From the NCBI RefSeq assembly GCF_932294415.1, contig NC_065535.1, positions 93,760,862 to 93,824,861 of the forward strand: 64,000 bases of DNA, in the 5' to 3' direction. This document shows positions 59,619 to 64,000 of the stretch, one piece after another. Position 1 is the first letter of the stretch; every line of letters begins with the position of its first letter. Both the position numbers and the translations under genes were made by a program. The stretch is from Quercus robur (Eukaryota > Streptophyta > Magnoliopsida > Fagales > Fagaceae). The notes below the pieces were generated by a model that saw only the letters and a program-made list of their open reading frames with translations, did not search any database and was not told the DNA's origin.

Positions 59619-61316
59619 TCACTGAGAATTTTCTGGGTCTTCATCTCCACTATCAGTAGCTTGAGGCTGCTGGTGTTGTTGTTGATGATGATGATGATGA
59701 TGATGCTCCAAAGGATGATTTTGCTGATGATCAGAATTCATATTCAATCCACCTCTAGAGTAAGCATTTAGAGCAGCCAACATTCCCAAATTTGACTCAG
59801 ACATTCCTAGTCCAAGATGCTGAGAAGGTTGTTGTTGTTGTTGCTGTGGCATTAACATAGAACCCAATTGCAAAGGACTCCCTCTATTACTATTATTCCC
59901 TTGCTGGAATTCAAGACTGCCCGGAAAATTAAGCCTCGGCATAAAATGCAATGGCGCTTGCAATGTGTTCCCACTCGTTGCTGCTGGGAAAGTCCACATG
60001 TGAGAAGATTCTGATGGACCAGCACCAGAAGTAGCGGTGGCCACGGATGGTCCACCGCTACCACCAGCGGTGACTGGCAGCATCCAGAACGTGCTGCCGG
60101 TACCGCTAGTTGGTGCTGGCGCCACTGCCCACATGGCAGTGGCTGGCAGGATATTCGAAGGCCTAAGCAACCCCGAAGATCCTGCCGTAACAGAATCCTG
60201 TTGTTGTTGCTGTTTGGATATTTGTAAGCCACTCTTGGAATATTTATTTGGAGACTCATCATCACCACCACCGCCACTACCACTAGCACCACTTTCATTT
60301 GGTTGAGTATCTTCTTTGAATAGATCTTCTCTAAACCGCTTTCTCATGTAATTCTCAGTAGAATCTCCACCTCCACCACTGTCACCACCACCACTCGGAA
60401 GCGCTTCTGCTATTTGATCTGCTGTCATTAGATGCTGCTGGTGCTGTTGTTGCTGTTGGTGTTGATGAAAGCCTAAGAAAGCTGGATGAGTAAACCCTTC
60501 TTCATGGTAAGGATGGTGGGCAAGAGCCAAAGCGCCATGAAAAGAATGAGGTGCTGATTTTGAAGGAGGAGCTGAGAGAGTAGAGCCACTGCTACGAAGC
60601 GAGACGTTGAGAGTGGAAAAATTTGCTGGGATTGTACCAGTACCTGTTGCGGCGATAATTGCTGGTTCAGCTTGTTGTAACAGCCACTCTATGGTTTCGC
60701 CATCGGACTTGTGGCCTAATTCTCTTGTCAATTGGAAGACTCTCGCGGCACAAGTGGCTGGCATTCGGATACGGCGACCTCTGCCATCTACTTTCGTGTG
60801 TCGGTCTTTTGTGGATCGCTTGGCTGTTGGTGTTATGGTTGTTGTAATAGCTGTTGTTGTCGTTGCAGTGGCGGTCGTAGCAATTGTTGCAATTGTCAAT
60901 TGTTGCTGTTGAGGCTGTTGTGATGGAGATGGGTTCTTTTTTATGGAGTCGAGTAAGGGAACGGATCGGGTTGAGGGGTGTGAGTCGGATCTGGTGGCGA
61001 TGGCGAGGGAAGCGTCTATGGAGGTGGAAGTGGAGGAGGAAGAAGAGGAAGGGGAGGAGGAGGAAGTGGATAGAGAGGAAGAGGAGGAAGAGGCACCACC
61101 ATGAGTTGTGGAGGTGAGTCCAGCTTGGATGGAGATTGAGCCCATGAAGGGTGGTCCTCCTGATCTGCCATCAAAAGATATTGGAAGATGAGAAGAGGAC
61201 TGATTTTGGTGGAGGTGGTGTTGGTGTTGGTTTTGATTGTGGTTGTGGTGGTGGTGGTGATGGTGGTGAGGGTTGTTGTTGTTTTGTTTGTTGGTTTGCA
61301 AATCTGTTAGTTCCAT
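59619..61316 (-). CDS. TCP8: Class I TCP transcription factor, TCP8 type
   Basis: Single exon of 565 residues if translation starts at [11 protein letters not shown] (61316), which matches the short TCP8-like N-terminus I remember. An in-frame ATG at 61388 would add 24 residues ([14 protein letters not shown]...). The TCP basic helix-loop-helix domain spans about residues 165-221: [40 protein letters not shown] and [20 protein letters not shown]. The class I form ([10 protein letters not shown]) binds GTGGGNCC-type sites. It is followed by [20 protein letters not shown]. Flanks are rich in His, Gln, Ser, Thr and Gly runs. A conserved WAVAPAP.../FWMLPVT and MWTFPAAT stretch sits near the C-terminal third, and the end is acidic ([12 protein letters not shown]). 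It is nuclear and controls growth and immune genes in relatives. Intronless, as is usual. Confidence 0.95.
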   Translation of the reverse strand: MELTDLQTNKQNNNNPHHHHHHHHNHNQNQHQHHLHQNQSSSHLPISFDGRSGGPPFMGSISIQAGLTSTTHGGASSSSSSLSTSSSSPSSSSSSTSTSIDASLAIATRSDSHPSTRSVPLLDSIKKNPSPSQQPQQQQLTIATIATTATATTTTAITTTITPTAKRSTKDRHTKVDGRGRRIRMPATCAARVFQLTRELGHKSDGETIEWLLQQAEPAIIAATGTGTIPANFSTLNVSLRSSGSTLSAPPSKSAPHSFHGALALAHHPYHEEGFTHPAFLGFHQHQQQQQHQQHLMTADQIAEALPSGGGDSGGGGDSTENYMRKRFREDLFKEDTQPNESGASGSGGGGDDESPNKYSKSGLQISKQQQQQDSVTAGSSGLLRPSNILPATAMWAVAPAPTSGTGSTFWMLPVTAGGSGGPSVATATSGAGPSESSHMWTFPAATSGNTLQAPLHFMPRLNFPGSLEFQQGNNSNRGSPLQLGSMLMPQQQQQQPSQHLGLGMSESNLGMLAALNAYSRGGLNMNSDHQQNHPLEHHHHHHHQQQHQQPQATDSGDEDPENSQ

Positions 61317-61730
61317 TTGGTGGGGATGTGGGGGAGTGGGGATAAGGGGTGGGGTTTGATGGGTCTTCTTTTTTTTGGTTGGGTTCAAGTGTGATTCATC
61401 AACCCCATCTATCTTTCTTTGTTTCTCTTAATAACCCTATTGTTTTAGAGAGAGAAAGAAAAAGGGTCTAAATTTTTTTTGCAGGGTTTGGAGTTTGGAC
61501 CTTACTAGGACTAAGAGTTTGTGGGGTTCTTTCTTGGTTTGGGATTGACTGTTGTCTTCCTGAGCTGCAAGAGAGAGAAAGAGTAGGTTAAGTAATAAGA
61601 GGCTTTAGAGAGAGAGAGACAGAGAGAGAGAACTGGGAGAGGAAAAAAGTAGCAGAAGCCAGAAGCCCACTCGTGGGGTCTCGTAAAAGGAATGTCAAAA
61701 ATTGGCCTTTGTTTGTTTACACAACACAAA
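61317..61730 (-). promoter_or_regulatory. TCP gene leader and proximal promoter
   Basis: On the minus strand the leader is CT/TC-rich (several CTCTCTCTC tracts between 61570 and 61635), typical of a long plant 5'UTR. The start-codon choice between 61388 and 61316 falls inside it. Confidence 0.5.
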
Positions 61731-64000
61731 TATACTATTTACTACCCTAGTAAAAACCCAGTAGAGAAAAGTAGAAAACTTGTTGGAGCACTTTTTAGTT
61801 CTTACATGTATAATCCAGAAACTCATCTATGAAAAACCAAACTTGTCCTTCAATGCTTTTTGACCAAAGTCGTCTGAAAACTCTTGAATTGGGTCAATAT
61901 TGTCTTCTAAGTTACATGAAGTGCCCCAACTTACAAAAATAGATGTTCATGTCCAGAAAAAAATGACCTTGAAAATTTCAAAAAACATACTGCAATTTTT
62001 TACAGTAGCTACTCTTTCTTTCACATGCCGTGGTGCAACAGTTTCTGCAGTCCATAATATACAGAAGGATTTTCTTTTTCCTATTCTCATGTAGAAACCC
62101 TAGTCCATAAAAGCATTATATGTGGTAAACTTTGAAGTTTGAACAGTGACTAGCAAATGCTAATTAGTTATGTAAATTAAGGTTTAAAAAATGTGAATAA
62201 AGAACTGGGTTTTGCTTGTGAGAGTAGTGGCTTATTGGTAAATATACGTGTCCAGAGTAGCAAGCAGCTAGACAACACAGGTGAGAGCATCAGATAAAGC
62301 ATCTAATGCAGTAGTACAGCTCATCCCAACCCAACCCCACACTGTGTTTGTTGCTTCTCTTTTTCTAATTTTTCACATTTGTTTATTTCAAAATTTTTTT
62401 TCTTTTGGGTTGTAGTCAACTGGGGCACCCTTTACTTTTGTTTATTGGAGGATTTGGGATTGGTGAGGACTCTATTGCCCTTTGCTCACTGATTTTAATA
62501 ATCACACGTTTCACAAATTGTTATCAACTTGGCTAATGAGACAAAATGTGCCATGTAAAATGGAAGCAAGAAGCCAAAAGTGCCAGAAAATTTGTAGAAA
62601 TAATTTTGAAAACTACTTCGCCAGGACCATTGGAAATAGTTAAAGGGTGCAAAGATCAATTATGCCAAACAAATAGTCAAATGTATTAGAAAGAGTTTTG
62701 AATTTGACAATAGATTTTGTTGATACAAATATTTCTCACAATCTTTGATGTGGCAATGGCATTGGCATGTTATGATTCAGCAATAAGTTGTACCATGTTA
62801 GTAACTCATGTTTACACGGGAAAACATGTGATTATGGGGGTGATTTTATCTAATTGAATGAGGTGATTATTTGAGATTTTGTGTTAAGTATTATGAATGA
62901 GTTATTTGACATTAAAATTAAGAAAATGAAATTGAACATGTGTACAAAATTAGATAACTTATATAAACTAATTTGAATTCAATTTGGATTATAATTGTGC
63001 TTTTGCTTTAATATAATATATATGATAGGAACTTTCAAGTGATTTCCGTAATTGACTTAGGTGAAAATGATATTTCTTGAATCACAAATAAGTCATATTA
63101 ATAATTATGAAATATACCCTTATAGGGTATCTGAGTTGTGAGCTCATTGGTTCTAGGCTCAATTCACCACACTATTAATTTATGAGAATTTCAAAGTATA
63201 TTATGAGAAAGGGGTGGAATGGTCTGGCCAACGGCTAAGACACCACTTCTTTATATCTAAAACAATTGTCGTGAAAAATGTTGTGTCTTTAACATTACTT
63301 TTAATTTAAAAGAAAGATAAGCTAATTACCTATATATTTAACTCAAATATGCAAACAAGCTAGATTTCTTATTGTATGGATGGTTCTTGCATCTTGTGGA
63401 GAAGATAACAACTGAATTAACAAGTTTTATTTTAAATGTTTTAGACATTTCTAATTCTTGCTTTAAATCTCTTTTCTTGAAGAAGTTCAATTCTTTCTAT
63501 ATTTTTACACTGTCCATCAATAATAGGTCCAAATGCAACTTTAACTCTTCAAGAATTTGTTTGTTAACTTTAGAAAATGTTTAACAAAGTAAAATATATA
63601 TTATTTTTTTAAGAAATATATAAAGGTTAGGCTGTGTTTAACTTCTAGAAAATACCTTCTAAAAAAACCTTCTTGAAAATATATTCGTGATGGAAAATTT
63701 CCCAAGTTTCAATGTGTTTGGAACTAGAGTGTAATTTTCCCAATTAATTTAAGAATAAAGCGTAGCCTACATAGGCATAAATAGTCTCTATTCATAAACA
63801 TTTTGTTTCCTAATACTTCAAAGCCTTCAAGGCAAGTGTAGTTTCATTTTTGCTTTAAAAAAAATACAAATTAAAAGCATAAAACATAAATAAATTGTAT
63901 TACATTGTACCTTTTTTTTTTTTTTTTTTGTGTGCGCGTATATGTATGTATAAAATTTCTCTTACATTAAGAAAAGTTGAAGAATGTGATTCACATTTGA
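61731..64000. other. Upstream spacer to window end
   Basis: About 2.3 kb with no supported gene. A tRNA-like stretch at about 63125-63180 (GTGAGCTCATTGGTTCTAGG) may be a SINE fragment. A T-run of about 18 lies at 63912-63929. Nothing else stands out. Confidence 0.4.

Noticed and set aside
60037-61345. Plus-strand open frames opposite the TCP gene
   Set aside because: Antisense shadows of the GC-richer TCP coding sequence.

Overview
The window looks like nuclear DNA of a dicot plant. It is AT-rich, genes are split by many GT-AG introns, and the proteins belong to land-plant families: class I TCP, COBRA-like, MRS2, plant-type telobox Myb and bZIP. The intergenic DNA and introns carry small plant mobile elements (SINEs, fold-back MITEs, LINE tails, solo LTRs). 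Repeat content and intron sizes suggest a woody eudicot, but I cannot name the species from sequence alone.

Layout. 1-2917 (+): the 3' part of a telobox Myb (TRF-like) gene, cut by the window edge. 2918-8000: repeat-rich spacer with a MITE and a 728-bp solo LTR flanked by a 5-bp target duplication. 8020-13374 (+): a complete four-exon MRS2-4-type magnesium transporter gene. 13830-13929: a retroposed U6 snRNA copy with target duplications. About 15846-23988 (+): a bZIP gene with a 5'UTR intron, four coding exons, one GC-AG intron, a LINE relic in an intron and a tandem duplication around its 3' end. 26743-31797 (-): a complete six-exon COBRA-like gene (COBL4 type), with fold-back MITEs in three introns. 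32920-33450: a LINE RNase H tail. 34953-36984 (-): a tiny two-exon CMC4 (twin CX9C) gene. 39922-41583 (+): a probable secreted cysteine-rich peptide gene hemmed in by transposons. 41591-42794: a non-autonomous inverted-repeat element. 44632-44827: a short solo LTR of TRIM size. 45831-53647 (+): a complete eleven-exon EI24 homologue. 54000-59600: spacer with SINEs and a retroposed fragment. 59619-61388 (-): a single-exon class I TCP factor (TCP8 type). 61389-64000: its promoter side and unassigned DNA.

The genes are independent single-promoter plant genes with no visible operon or shared pathway. Their roles are telomere-type DNA binding, Mg2+ transport, transcription (bZIP, TCP), cell-wall cellulose organisation (COBL4), mitochondrial intermembrane-space biology (CMC4), a membrane protein of the EI24 family, and perhaps an extracellular peptide. 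Gene models were built by hand from reading frame, splice sites and family memory. Exon phases were checked for each coding model, and all sum to whole codons. I did not see a clearly new multi-gene system. The most unusual items are the cysteine-rich peptide locus, the U6 retrocopy, the lysine-substituted bZIP and the density of elements whose target duplications can still be read.
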